Source of the DNA: Callaeas wilsoni
Lineage: Eukaryota > Chordata > Aves > Passeriformes > Callaeidae
Direction of reading: 5' to 3'
NCBI GenBank assembly: GCA_013398955.1
Contig: VWPU01005257.1
Coordinates: 124,001 to 188,000 of the forward strand
Length of the DNA: 64,000 nucleotides
Shown here: piece by piece, positions 25,117 to 38,100 of the stretch
Layout: each line of letters starts with the position of its first letter
How positions within the stretch are numbered: the stretch's first letter is position 1
Notes under the pieces: generated by a model
Told to the model about the DNA's origin: nothing
Databases searched by the model: none
The model's input: the letters and a program-made list of their open reading frames with translations, nothing else
Position numbers and translations under genes: made by a program

Positions 25117-25368
25117 TTTTCACCAATGACATGAACAGTGGGATCAAGTGCACCACATGAGGATGGTGAAACACTGGCACAGGTCGCCCAGAGAGGTGGT
25201 GGATGCCCCTTCCCTGGAAACACTCAAGGCCAGGTTGGGTGGGGCACTGAGCAACCTGATCTAGTGGAAGATGTCCCTGCTCATTGCAGGAGGGTTGGAC
25301 TAGAGGGCCATTAATGGTTCCCCCCAGCCCAAACACAACCCATGGAATTCTATGATTCCGTGATACTC
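25117..25368 (+). mobile_element. CR1 LINE with internal deletion
   Basis: The left end reads as a CR1 reverse transcriptase fragment (F-x-NDM-N-S-G-x-x-CT) and jumps near 25160 to the 3' part: GGCACAGGTCGCCCAGAGAG, GGATGCCCCTTCCCTGGAAA, GGTTGGACTAGAGGGCC. It ends TTCTATGATTCCGTGA, the CR1 3' terminal repeat. The deletion has the same architecture as the copy at 16515-17080, though the break points differ. The minus frame at 25100-25450 is antisense to this element. Confidence 0.9.
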
Positions 25369-28300
25369 CTGCAAGCAGATGTGTCCACTGCCATGAGAAC
25401 ATCACTAGTTCCTCACACACTACCATGCCCCACTTCTCCATGCTATACATCTTCTGGGGACTGAAAGCCCCGACAGAGCCCAGCTACAAACACCACTGTG
25501 TTTTCTGGTAACTTCCAGCACACTGCGTTTCAGAAGAACTAAGGCACCACCGCCAGGAGCAACAGGAAGCGGGTATTTTCACAGCTCACTCACTGGAGCA
25601 CGAGGCCCATCTAATCTTGCTGTTATCCTGGCGGAGAAGAAAACACACCAGAGCTGACTCAGCAGTCCTGCTGCCAGGCAGCTGCAGTGACCACACACAC
25701 CTGTCTCTGTTCTGCTCATCTAAGGAAATCCACTACCAATCGCACCGATGACAATGACATCTACTTAGCTAAATACTGCAGAATGGCTTTGGCTGTACTC
25801 TCTTGACTCAGGTGGTGATGACCAGTGAAGAATAGGTGTTCCTCACAAGCAAATGTGCTCTTTGAACACCACACTTTTTTCTGTCCATTCACTTAACAGT
25901 TGCTGCTTCTTCACTGAGACCATATCCACTCATAATAAAACGTTTAGCAGAACTCATATAGGTACTGCTGATGGCCATATAAAGCACTGGTACTACTAAG
26001 TAGACACTTCAAAGAGACATCTGTGCTAGTACATCTAGATGCAAATTTTATTCACAACAGATGGAAAAGCCTACTTACTAATATTTAATATTACTTCCTA
26101 GGTATTAATATTTAATATTATTTCCTAGATACTAATATTTAACATTACTTCAAGTTTATTGTCTAGAAAAGCATAAGATATAGTTAAAAAATACCTATGA
26201 GGCTTTGGTATCTTTTACTGAGATAACGGCTATGAAGAACCCTCAGAGTTAGGAATTCTACAGCCCACAGGTCTCTACCAAGTTAGTTTACTGGTTTAAA
26301 CCCACACGAGATTCTCTAAGGTAAGTTGTACTCCTGCCTGTGGCAGGAGGAACAGAAAGACCACAAAGCCACAAGGCTTCTCTGTACTAGCAAAAAAAGA
26401 ATAGAGTGACTAACTGAAAAGGGCTAACTCAGGCTAAAGTGGTATCAAAGGTAAAAGGATCTGTGTTATAATTCAGCTGAGCAACACAATTAAGCATGAG
26501 TGTCCCATACAGGCTTCTTATCAAGCTGCCATGTGACATTTTTTCCCCACTGCTATTATAACTGACCTTTAAGTAATCATTAGCCAAACTGCATCAAATG
26601 CCTCTTTCTGCTGCACACACATGCAAATTGAAGAATTGCTAGAAACTCTGTCCAGTCCATGAAGTCTGTGAATATCTGTGTGAGAGCACAGTATCAAGTT
26701 CAAGTCTGAATAGGATGTAGCTACATTTGTATCTAAAGAGTCAAACTTCTATTCTTTGAAAAACTACCTGGGGATCTCTCCAGGTGATACACTGAAAATC
26801 AGACCTATTTTATACATCAACAGCAAGATCTGCATGCACAAGCCATTCTGTTAAACTAACTTGGAAATAAGAAAGCAAATGTTATTTTATGTATTGTTTT
26901 CTTGGTATTCATTCCAAAACATACACGAAACATCACTTTGTCCTTTATTCTCTTGTTACAATTTGTAACCGAGAAAAAACGCAAGAGAAAACACAACTGC
27001 ACTTCTATATCAGACTTAACTAAGACCACACTGTGACAATTTCCTTTCCCAACTGATGACATTTGCAAAATCTTTCAGCTGAATTAAAGCATTGTGCTCA
27101 GCTTCCTGTTATCAACTATGTATGATAACTTCCATGGCACATGAGCCTTTGGTAACAAAAGCCCAGCTTTGCAGTGCATTGTAACGCTGGACAGGCAGCA
27201 TAACAAGCTCTTGGGAATGCTTTTCCCTTTGCTGTATGCTCAGAAACTGAATCTGACTCACTTCCCCAATCCCCAACTACCACCAAGTTTATCCTTCAGT
27301 GAAGCAGTGAGCAGAAAGATTAAACAAAAATATCTAAACAATATGCTTGAGATTACATCTAATGATCTTTTTCTAGGACAAAGGGGAGCAACACCAGCCA
27401 TCTACCTTCACGTGAAATTGTTAGCTGGGCTGAAATAGTACAAAGAACAACAGTACATAGAAAAATCAATCACCAAATGAAATATTTAAATGACACTAGG
27501 GGAGAAAAGCCCTAATAATGTCAGCTAATAAAGTACTGTCTACTACCTCTGGAAGCCTTAACATAGGATTTGGGAAATATGCTGTCTCTGCACTCCCACA
27601 GACTTGCTGTTCATCCCTGAGCCATTCCCTTAATCTCTTCCATTGTATTTCCCCCTATCACTTTCCCCCTCACAAGGGATTTACAGCAATTGGTACATCA
27701 AAGACTGAAGTTTTCAGATTCTGTGATAATGGAAACTATAGAAGTACACAGATAATAACACCAGGGGCTAACTGGTCAGCATTAAAAAAAGAGGTCATGT
27801 AAAGCACAGCCGAGTGCTTCTCCTTGATCTTCATTACCTTCCAACTTCATTACTGTATTTCTCAATGATTTTCCAATAGATTGCATCTCTTATTTAACAC
27901 TAAAAGTGTTCATTTTCCACGGAAAATCAAGTTATCAAGAAAGGCAAAGAGTTAATTCTGTACCTCTTCTCCAATCTGAAAATTCCATTTTTAGTTATTC
28001 TCCCCCAAACAAGCAGAATCACTGTTACTGTGGCTGCTGTGAGTAGAAGAGTTACCAGGTTATGACCAAAAGTCTGATTCAACCAAAGGATATTTACCTG
28101 ACTTTATCCATTCCAATGCTTATTCAGAATAGTCATGGAAAAAAAAAAAATCTCTGTTCACATCTATTTTCAGACATAAAATAACAGTGTGTGCATTAAT
28201 GGATCTGTCTATTGCATTATTAGAAGATGAGGTGGCTCAGCATTTTATTTCCTGGCAGCACAAGGCTAATCTATTGATCTACAATGTCAAGAGCACTGCA

Positions 28301-31300
28301 CTACAGTTTCTTACAGCAAACCCATTTCTTTTTACTTACACGTAGAAAAAAACCAAGTGTAATTGTTGGCAACTGATGCAATTTCATAGGCAAGATACAG
28401 CAAAAGCTATATGAAACATAAATACAAAAACTGCTGCACCCCCAAGACTCTCTATGATTGAACAACTGACTCAACAACACAATCCAAGCACTTGCCTATC
28501 CCAAAGTTTATAAATAATCCCACGACTTCTGTGGGGCTGAGCTCTACGAAGTCAAAGAGGTGCCTAAGCCACTCTAGGGAACAATTAGCCAAAAGGATCC
28601 TGGCAGAAGCTGGCAGTCCTTCAGATCTTTAGTAGGATGCTTTTTTTGCTATTCCTCAGCAATGTTTAGGTGTCTTTTATTTAAACAGAGCAAAGACTTT
28701 CAAGATAAATGTAATTCCTCTAATCATAGTCTTTTCTTTACTTTTCCTTTCTTGAACTTTGACATTTTTCTTCCAGCTGAGAGAAGAAACTCCTTGTAAC
28801 ATCCTCTTCACAATGTAGACTTCATAGTAACTGAGACAGAAATACGTTGGGAAGCAAAGAGATCAAAGTTGAAACCTCAATGTTCATTCAATCCTCAGTT
28901 TATTTCCTGTACCTTTGTAAAGAGTGATGTGTTACAAGCATGACATCAAAGAAAGCACCACTCCTCTTGTTATGCATTGAAATAAACTGGAAATAAACTG
29001 GATACCATTATCCTCTCTTCTGACATGTCACATAATTACAGAAACATACACGGTAACTTTACTCAGATGCTGAACAAAGAATTACACCAGAAGAAATCTT
29101 CCTTAGATCACCACAGGGCTTCCTGAACATCTTAGTTCAACATTACCCATTTTCTCCTAAAACTGATCTTCTGCTGTAGATGTAGCACCAGCACACATGA
29201 TCATAAGAATTAAGTATTTCTCTTGCTGCATCCAACTCCCAAATTCTCCAACATCATAGCCATTCTTGGAGCATGGCATAACTCTAAAAGGACATCTCCT
29301 GCAGTCACACTGCCCTCATGTAGCATGCGTGAAGCTCTAAAAGAGAGTCCTTCTTTGTCCTATAAAGACTAATTTAAGCCCCTACCAGAAGCCAGTAGAA
29401 ACGGTTTGTCAATGTCCATCACAACTAAGAATAGGAGGCTACCTTTCCATAGAGTGGAAAGTATGGCACTGCTACGGGATGCCAGAAATGACATCAGATC
29501 AGTTCATCCACTGCCAACATTCCTCATAAAAGCTGCTTTAAATATGCTGTGTTGGCTAACCTTTGTTTTCTAATTAAATAAATCCTACTGAGCTGTTGAA
29601 CCCTTCCTCTTGTGGTCAGCACTATCTTCTGGTTAAATCAGCTGCACACACACACAAGTGATCAAGAGCCGTGTTAAAAACTAAGAAACTGTCAGTTAAG
29701 CAAAATTATCACTCTGTGAGCAGCTCACTTCTCACACAGGGCATTCTGTACAGGCAAAACTGAGGCAAGGACACATCTGAAAATACATTGATGGGACAGA
29801 AAAACCACTTGGAATTTGTTTCCATTTATTAATGGCAGGAAATTACATATAGCATATGCTAACTAGTATTTGATAAAGAGAGGTTTTAATCCCCTTGGGT
29901 ATTTCGTAGCTACACAAACAGTTTGCTTGTATTTAACGATAGTTTAGTGGAATCTCCCAGAGCAAGAGCTGTAATCTGGCACCATCAGGAAAAGCAGCAG
30001 TCAGAGAAACACGGCAAACTTCCAGAGCCAACAGTACATTGAAAAGGAGAAACATGTTCTTGATTTGACAACAGGTACAGCTGGATTTGTTCTTTACCAG
30101 TGCCACTCAACACAGGACAAGCCATATCTTAGGATATTTCCCTGACATGTACAATGTTGTATAGCTGTGCCTACCAAATCCTTCAAGAGTTATTCAAAGA
30201 TCACACTAAATCAAGAGTCTTGATCTCGCAGTGGAAGTGGAGGGCGCTCACAATCTAGCAAGCTACAATTTTGAAAGAGGAAGTAGGAAATAAGGTCTTA
30301 CAATAGTAGGAAAAATCATTCCGGTGATATCATAAATTACTGGAATGGTGAATGAGTCAAATGGAGCACCTACAAAGAATTTAGGACTGCTATTTTGACT
30401 GCTTGACTGATACTTACCATATTGTATTTGCAGCAATGATTTACAGCAGTATTTCTTCAGCAAGAATTTCTTGATCTTATCCTTCCACTGCATGATCAAA
30501 TGCCATTAATTAAGGTGGGGTTTTCTCAAGGTCTTATGTGTCATGGGCTACTAAGAAAAGTCATTTTTTCCAGCAGCTGAACTTTAAATACAAGTGTGGG
30601 ATTTTAATTAATTTTAAATTAACTGTAACTAGAACATGATGTAAAGTCAAGATGGCCCTGGCCATCTCTGAGAGAGGATCTTCTGCTGCGTTCTTAGCCA
30701 TCACCACAGAATCTCTATACTTCCTGATATTAAAAATACAGTAAATATTGCATCTAGACAGTTACTTCATGAGATGCCTGATTCTTCGGTTTCTGTAGAA
30801 TGTAAACAACTATTAATAGTACATACTACGAGGGTGGTTGGTTTGGGTTTTTTAAGTGTAAACACTCCCTCAGCCTAGAGCAAAACTTAAGTTTCCTTTT
30901 ATTTGTGTTGACATTACCACTGTGGTATTTGTTTAATACACAGATTTACCACTGACACAAATCAATGACCAAAAAAAATCCCTTTTCCATGCAGTTCAGC
31001 TTCAAAATCCCTTCTGGTATTAACACTCTCTAGGCATCTTCAATTTTTGGTAGGAGTTTTGCCTTGGTTTGATTGAGAAATAGTTTTGCAATTAAGAATA
31101 GCTAAGCAACAACAAAAATAATTAAAGAAAGTAGCCAGGCAAGCCAACTTGTCAGGTTGTGTGAACAAAAATTAATTGATGAACTCCTTCAAGCAGCACT
31201 AAGCAAAATTTTCAGATGAATCAGTTAAAACAGGTGCTGATCACAACAGCGTTTATCAATAGAAAACCTTATGTTATAAACATATGTTGTGCATATTTTC

Positions 31301-32067
31301 AGACTGAAACTAGCTGGCAGCTCCCAGTTTTTTCCTTTTTAACCATGAATGAATTAGAAGATAATGCATTGTTTCGTAGTGGTTTTCTGATTGTTATTGA
31401 GTTTTCCCCCCACCATTTATGCTTTCTTTGAAATCCAGATCCTCACAGTACTGTTCCTGGAGTCAATTAATTGATTCTGAACAAGTAAAAAAATTCAGTT
31501 CTCCTGCTGCTTACTGGGTTTTCATCAGAATGAGGTCAAGCCTTCCACCTCAAAATAGACAGCTGATAAAGAGAATTAGGGGATCATTTTTCTAGAATGA
31601 GAAAAGCCAGCACATGAAACTGATTAAAAATGCAAGTCAAACTAAACAACTTGTTGTCATTACCCACTTTAATGAAATGACAAACAATTATCTCTCTATA
31701 CATAAGATTTCAAGACAGCTTGACTCCCCTACAACCACTAGGGAAGGAGAAGTGCAAACACGTACAGAGCAGCAGGGAGAAGAATCAATTGTCTCCCCTG
31801 TGCTTTCTCAGTGTGGCACTCAGGAGTTTATCTTCTAGGACCCAGCAGGGAGAAGAGATTTCCATCCCCACCCAGGAGATCACCAGCACCAACCAAAGCA
31901 GACAGAAGTACAAGCAAGGCTTTGCCAGTTCTCCGTGTATCTGGTCAGGAAGGCAGAACCAGAGATCCAGCCTAACCTCACTATAATGGCTCCTCACAGG
32001 ACCAGGGGACCGAATATTCATCTGATTAAATTCCCATCATGATATGGTGGTTTCCCACATCACAGAA
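25369..32067. other. Unique AT-rich DNA
   Basis: No supported gene. The 27-bp triplicate at 26077-26155 is listed separately. An A run lies at 28139-28150 and a short (CA)n run near 29643-29656. Frames at 27169-27802 (plus) and 30263-30499 (minus) have no splice-site or domain support. Confidence 0.5.
26077..26155 (+). repeat. 27-bp minisatellite, about three copies
   Basis: Three consecutive AT-rich units at 26077-26103, 26104-26130 and 26131-26155, each based on TAATATTTAATATTA followed by TTCCTAG. They differ at only a few positions, and the third is slightly shortened and diverged. Confidence 0.93.
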
Positions 32068-32178
32068 ACATCATAGAATCAGAGAAATATAGAGTCATTT
32101 CATTTGGAAAGGACCTCCAGGATCATGGAGTCCAACTGTTAACCCAGCACTAACCATGTCCCCAAGTGCCACATCTAT
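32068..32178 (-). mobile_element. CR1 LINE, short 3' end fragment
   Basis: The plus strand starts ATCATAGAATCAGAGAAAT and continues with GGAAAGGACCTCCAGGATCA, GAGTCCAACTGTTAACCCAG and CATGTCCCCAAGTGCCACAT, which is the reverse complement of the canonical CR1 3' terminus. Only about 110 bp remain, so the copy is strongly 5'-truncated. Confidence 0.92.
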
Positions 32179-35100
32179 GAATATACAGAAACAGCTGATT
32201 TTAACCAAATGCTGTTGTATTCTACACTGTGGAGATTAATTTGTATTGAAAAAATAAACAAAACATAGTATTTTAAAAACAAAGTAGGAAAGAAATAAGG
32301 AAGGGAAAATGCATTTTGCACCCCTAATTCAGCCCGCATTGAGAGAAAGAACAGAAATAAAACTGCCATATCTAAATCAACATCAGGTTAAGGGTTTGGC
32401 CTGCAAAGACTAACTAGCAATGGAAAGAACCGTAATTTTTTATTGTTACAGTTGATAGAAAATTTGGGTAGTATTTTTCCATTGTTTTGTTGGGTTTTTT
32501 TAAGGTAAAGTGACACTTTTCATAGAGAGGTGTACGCAATTCTTTAATATGTCTACCTGTACATTTTTTAATCACCAGACCCACAGAGGTAGATGATATC
32601 TGTTTCTAGGAGACAAAAACTTAATTAGACAATGCAAAGAAGAAAACAGGACTTTACTTCTTCCATCTCTAACCTCTGAAATCAAATGGGCACCCCAAGG
32701 GTTTATTTATCTGTCCAAGCATGACAGAGAGAGCAATTACCTACACTTGAGTTACCAAGAAAGCTAAATATATTTTTTTCTATTTATGCCACCTTCCCCT
32801 ACCTTTACCTAAGACTGTGGTATAAAAAAAGGGAAATGTTTACTAAGCAAACTAAGAGCTGCATGCCTCTTGCATGCAAAGAGTATTCTCTCTGTGACAC
32901 TCACCACCAAAACTGTGCTGAATGTGCTTTAGGTGTGTAGAAGCGAAGTGCCTTGAGTCTCACCTCGCTGCAGGTTGCTACACGTTGGCACCCTGTGCTG
33001 CACAGTCATAACTGAACCTGGGAAAGGCACAGGCACCAGCAACAGGCACTGAACAGCCACCCCTGCCCTGCCTGTCTGCTGTGCAGGGACAGCAGCACTG
33101 ACAGCTGCCTGCAGGACGGACAAGAACTTGTAGGTGTGCTCAGCCAGTAACACACAGACTGCACAAGGCTTCCTGAGGTTAAACACCACAGAAATCTGCC
33201 CTCCAAAGCACCCTGACAGGTTAGCAGCTTTTCGTTCAAAGCACCAATTAGCAATACTCTGAACTCTCATGCCACCTGCCACTACAGAACTCTAAAACCT
33301 CTTTTTGCAGAACTCACCCCACAGCAACAGCATGCTGTCATCATCTTTACCTAGAAGATGGGAAACTTCAAAAGACAGCAGTGAATTATCTCTTACAAAA
33401 ACATACAGGGAGTCAGAGCTGGATAAAAAGCCTGTTTAGCTCCACTGAGTTGTGTTTTGCTCCCTATACTCAGATATCCATTCCAGAGGAGCAGCACATG
33501 GGTACATGCACATACTGTTCAGCCAAGTAACAAAGTCCACTGTTCATAAAACACACCAGACTGGGGAGGTGCTTAACTCTTAAATCAGTAAAGAAAAACA
33601 AACTGAAATTAAAAAACCGCTTTTCTTATCAGAAAGATCCCAATTTCAGTCCAACAGAAGTTCCTCAGCCTGATTTCCCTCTGTAAATCCAAGAACCAGT
33701 GTCCCGTGGATGGCTTAACCTGTCATTTATCATTAGAGATTTACATAGCAGAGCAATAGTCCAGGACAAACCTTTGCCGTTTGCAGAGCTCTGGTGTATT
33801 TCTAGTTCCATTTGTGCTCTCAGGCAGTATTGTTCCTGCACCTCAAAAGCTACAGCCTCGCAGAGAACGGATGGCAAGCTGGAGGAACAAGTGAGAGCCT
33901 TCAGAGGTGGCTCACTCTATGGCTCCACTCCTACTATTTCCTGGGTAGAACAGCATTGAAGGGAGTGGCCCCAGCAGAATAGGTGTGTCTGTGTTCCCAA
34001 ACAGTTTAAAGGAAGAGTAAGTATTTTCCTCTAGATATTATTCCATTGCTGATCGAGACCTTGGTACGCTGTCTTTCAAATGATGACATGTCTTAATGTT
34101 CTGACCAAAGCAGCTGATACTATTGATAACTTTCTTTTTCATACAAAAAGATCCAAACCAGCAGCCTTAAAGCTTGGCTACAAACAGAGCTGATTTTGTC
34201 CTGGGACTGTTCTTTGTCTGTTTTACTCTGCATCTCATCTCCTCTCCAGTGCTGCTGTTTTATGGCTACACTGCACCTAAACAAAGGAGGAAGAGCCTGT
34301 GGAAGAAACACTCTTACCCATTTTCACACACACTTGGAGCAGGGAAAACTGAAGTCCCAGGCATCTTCCCTCTGTTCCCACAACACCCCTCCCGGACAGA
34401 GGCAATTAGGCTGACTGTAAGTGCAGACTTCCAGGCATTTCCTTCTGCGCAGTTGCACATACCCAGAGACAAACTGTTCCTTGAGCAGCTGAATTAATGA
34501 ATCTTTTTGTTCTGACTGATTTGCGTCCAACATCCTCAACACCCATCGGGTTTGCCCTACCTCCTTGTAACATCCTCTTGGCAATACCATTCCCAGAATT
34601 ACTTCCAGTTCCTTTCCATTTGTCTGCTTTCCCAGTTCCTTTCCATGTCCATTAAATCATGCAGAAAACCCTTAAGCTGTCCTCTTTAACTGCTTCAGAT
34701 TCTTCAGTTTCTGCTCACACCTCCTGAGCTGCACATTCTCTTCTTTCACTCTTTCTCCCCTGCACCCATACTAATGGTTAATACCTTTAAGTTCTGTTCC
34801 CCTGGATGGAGGAGAGAGGGAAGACTGAAAGAGAAGTTGTCTAACCCTCATTCTAGGAGAAGTGCCTCAAAAGCAGCCAAGCACAAGGTGCAGAAACTGA
34901 TGACTTGCAACCTGAAGCCCTCTCTAGAACACACTTACTCTCCTCTGCATGTTATTACAGAGTGAGAGATGCTGCTGAAACAAAATCCCATTTTATCATT
35001 GAGATTTCACTTTAGATGACAAAAAATTAGCACTTCTTCTCTAAACATGAATGAAAAGATGCCAGAAACATATTAAAACATTTGGGTTCTTGGTTGGGAA

Positions 35101-38100
35101 CTGCTAAATATGACCAAATTTTGGCCAAGTACTTTTATTCCCTCCTTCAACCACTAAATCCTGAATTTCCTAGACTCCTGACTTCATTTTTCCCACAATG
35201 AATTGTCACCTCAGCCAGCTTGTTAAAAATACAGTCATTCAGATGCACAGACAAATGCAAACACAGGCACAGAACCTGGTCTCTCTACCTTTATTCTCAG
35301 CCTGACATTGTTCTCCTGTGGTTTTATAAATTTTATTTGCTGCCAAATTAAGTGGAGTGCAGGACAGGGTGTTTACTCCATTTGGACTTTAACATGCCTG
35401 ACTGAAAATGAATAGCTCATCAGAAACACTGCTTTCTTTCCATCCTCATTCTTCTTTTTAATAATCAAAGCACTCCACACTTTAATTACCATTACTAATC
35501 CTTTGACGTGGTAAGCAGATACAATTTTTCCTGTTCTACAGATGAAAAATTAAACTACTGTATTCCCAGGAAATGTTGACCACTAGAATTTATTTATTTA
35601 CTCGGCTCCTAGATAGAACTGCATATTCTGTTTCTGTCCCAGATAAAATGGTGAAAAGGAGCTCCATGGGGCCAGAAATAAGTTTTGTCCTCATGAGGAG
35701 ACAAATTCCTCAAGTTCATCAGTGTGGTTTCTTCAGTTAACCACATTCATGTGGGTTTTTTTGTTTAGGTGAAGAGATGAAGGAGAAGGAAGATGAGCAT
35801 GACTCAATATACATCTCCATTTTGTACAAGTCACCACATCCTCAGTAGCTCAGAATGATTAGTATCTACAACATTAGACACCATATTCAAGACAGATATA
35901 AATATAAGTCATCTGTATGGCCATTTATGTATATCAACATCACCTCTCTAATACACATTATTACACATTCCCTTTCATTTACTTCCAGTTAACTGTCCAT
36001 ACCTTGTAGCTTTGTACACCGTGATCAATTCTCATGGTACAAGCTCTGAGTCCCATCTCAGGACCTTTTGTTTCCTAAAGCTGAAGGTCCAGTTTCCAGG
36101 AACTTCAGACTATTTGAAATCTGCCAGTGTGCTGCCATAAACACTGATGTTGTTCTCATGAAAAAAAACCACATAAATCTTGCCAAGTGACAAGACTTGG
36201 AAGTACTGCAGTCTATTATGCTCACCAGAGAGATGTTTTTGTTGGCTATTTAAGCTCAGCTGAGACTTTCTGGCCGTTAGTTCTCCAGCGATTTCATCGG
36301 ATTTAGCTTATTCCATCCTACACATTCTCAGGCTTATTGTAATTCCTACAAAGTGATTGAGAATAATCAATCCCTGTGCTGCCAGGGATACACAGAACTA
36401 CACTGTTGCCAGAAAAACAGAAAGACAACAGCATTCTCCATGACTCCATCACACAAACCAACAATCTGATATTTCTTGAATTTAGAAGTTCATTGGTAGT
36501 TTTCCTTTTTTTAATCACCCTTTTTTTCCCCCGCAGTCTTCATATAACCCAAACAGAAGCTCCCACATTCATAAACTACCTGCTGTCAGAAAACCTACTA
36601 ATCAAGAATGTTATCAGCCACTTCAGAAAACCACAGATCCATGAATCAGCACATTCCCATGGCATCTAGTGGGAGACAGGCAAGGCATCACAATTTTTCC
36701 TTCAAGTTTCAAAAGAAGTTCTTCCTAGATGACATTGGACCATCTTAGCTCAGCCTACTCCCTGGAAGATTTTATCCCTGTTGAGATATTCTTCCCATAC
36801 TACAGATGAGGAAAACACTGGGCAAACTGAGTGATCTTTCCAGGACAACAAATCTCTGTGCCCAGCTCAGAAACTGAGTTTCGTGAATCTCCACCCGAAG
36901 GTCTAGCCACCACATCTCCTGTTTAAAGAAAATTATTTATTAAAAAACAAACCACAGAAGGGCAAGAAAACCCTAAAGACTTTGAAGGATACCAATAAGC
37001 TCTTACCAAAGGAAATGAACTTACCCTGTTCCCTCATAGTTTATCTTCTCATATGTTCTCACTTCAAGTCCCATATAATGGAAAATGCCCCTACAGTCCC
37101 TGTGGGTGCCACAGCCTTTTCACCAGAGCTGGTTCGTAAGTGACAGCGCCACAACCAGCACATCACAGGAGCAAAATTACAAGCAGACTCTTCTTCACTA
37201 TTTCAGCAAACAATTTCCCTCACCTCCCAATATAGGCTAACACTCCTGATTGCTGGTAATTCCTCTCATTTACAGTTTCCAGGGGTGATTCCTCCAGATT
37301 TTTTGCCCTGTTCTTTGAAATTGTTACATCAGTGTCATTGTCTCTGCCTTGCAGCAGAAACAAATTTACAGTAACTTCCTCAGAGCTGGCACACAGCAAT
37401 TATTTTCAAGTGTAACTGCTTAGAACAAGTATTATGCCATGTCTCCTGTGCTCCAGAAAAATGAAACTTTATAGATGTATAAAGAGTAGGCAAGCAAATA
37501 CTCCTTTCTTGTGCGTTTCTAATTGCATCTTAATTATAGCATTTTACATGCATTTATGTACCTTTTATCTTAGGGTATCCCAGAGCATTTTGTGAACTGT
37601 CACATGGTTTTAAAAGGAGTTCTATATTAACCCAGAGCTACTCATACCAGACATCTCTAGAATCCAGTGCAGCAGCCTGTAGATAAATTCATTATGAGGG
37701 AGATTTGGGCCAACTGCAGAACACTGAATCTCTCTAGTTAGATAAAGACCTTCCCTCCCCCTTCAGACATCATTTGAAATTCTTGCATATCCATTTCATT
37801 TGATGATCTCAATGTTTCAAAAACATTAATTAACTTGCACAGTATTTTAATTAGTTGAGGCATAAACAAAGATCTAAAACCTGCAACAGGAAGTGCTTAA
37901 GGGAAAAAGCTTTAGAACCAGGGCAAATACTCAGAGATCCGTCTAGATTCTCTCTCACATTGCAGCAAAATGCTGATTTAGCTTTAGACTATCTCCAGAT
38001 CAGTGTTTAACAGCTACTAATGCACCTATTTTCCATATATTTTTTTTTTGCAATTCCTTTTGGAACATGACCCTGCCTTTTATTATAACATTTATTACAA

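Noticed and set aside
34324..34590. Protein-like minus-strand frame (KDSLIQLLKEQF...)
   Set aside because: No pyrimidine-rich acceptor or credible donor at its edges, so kept out of the gene model.
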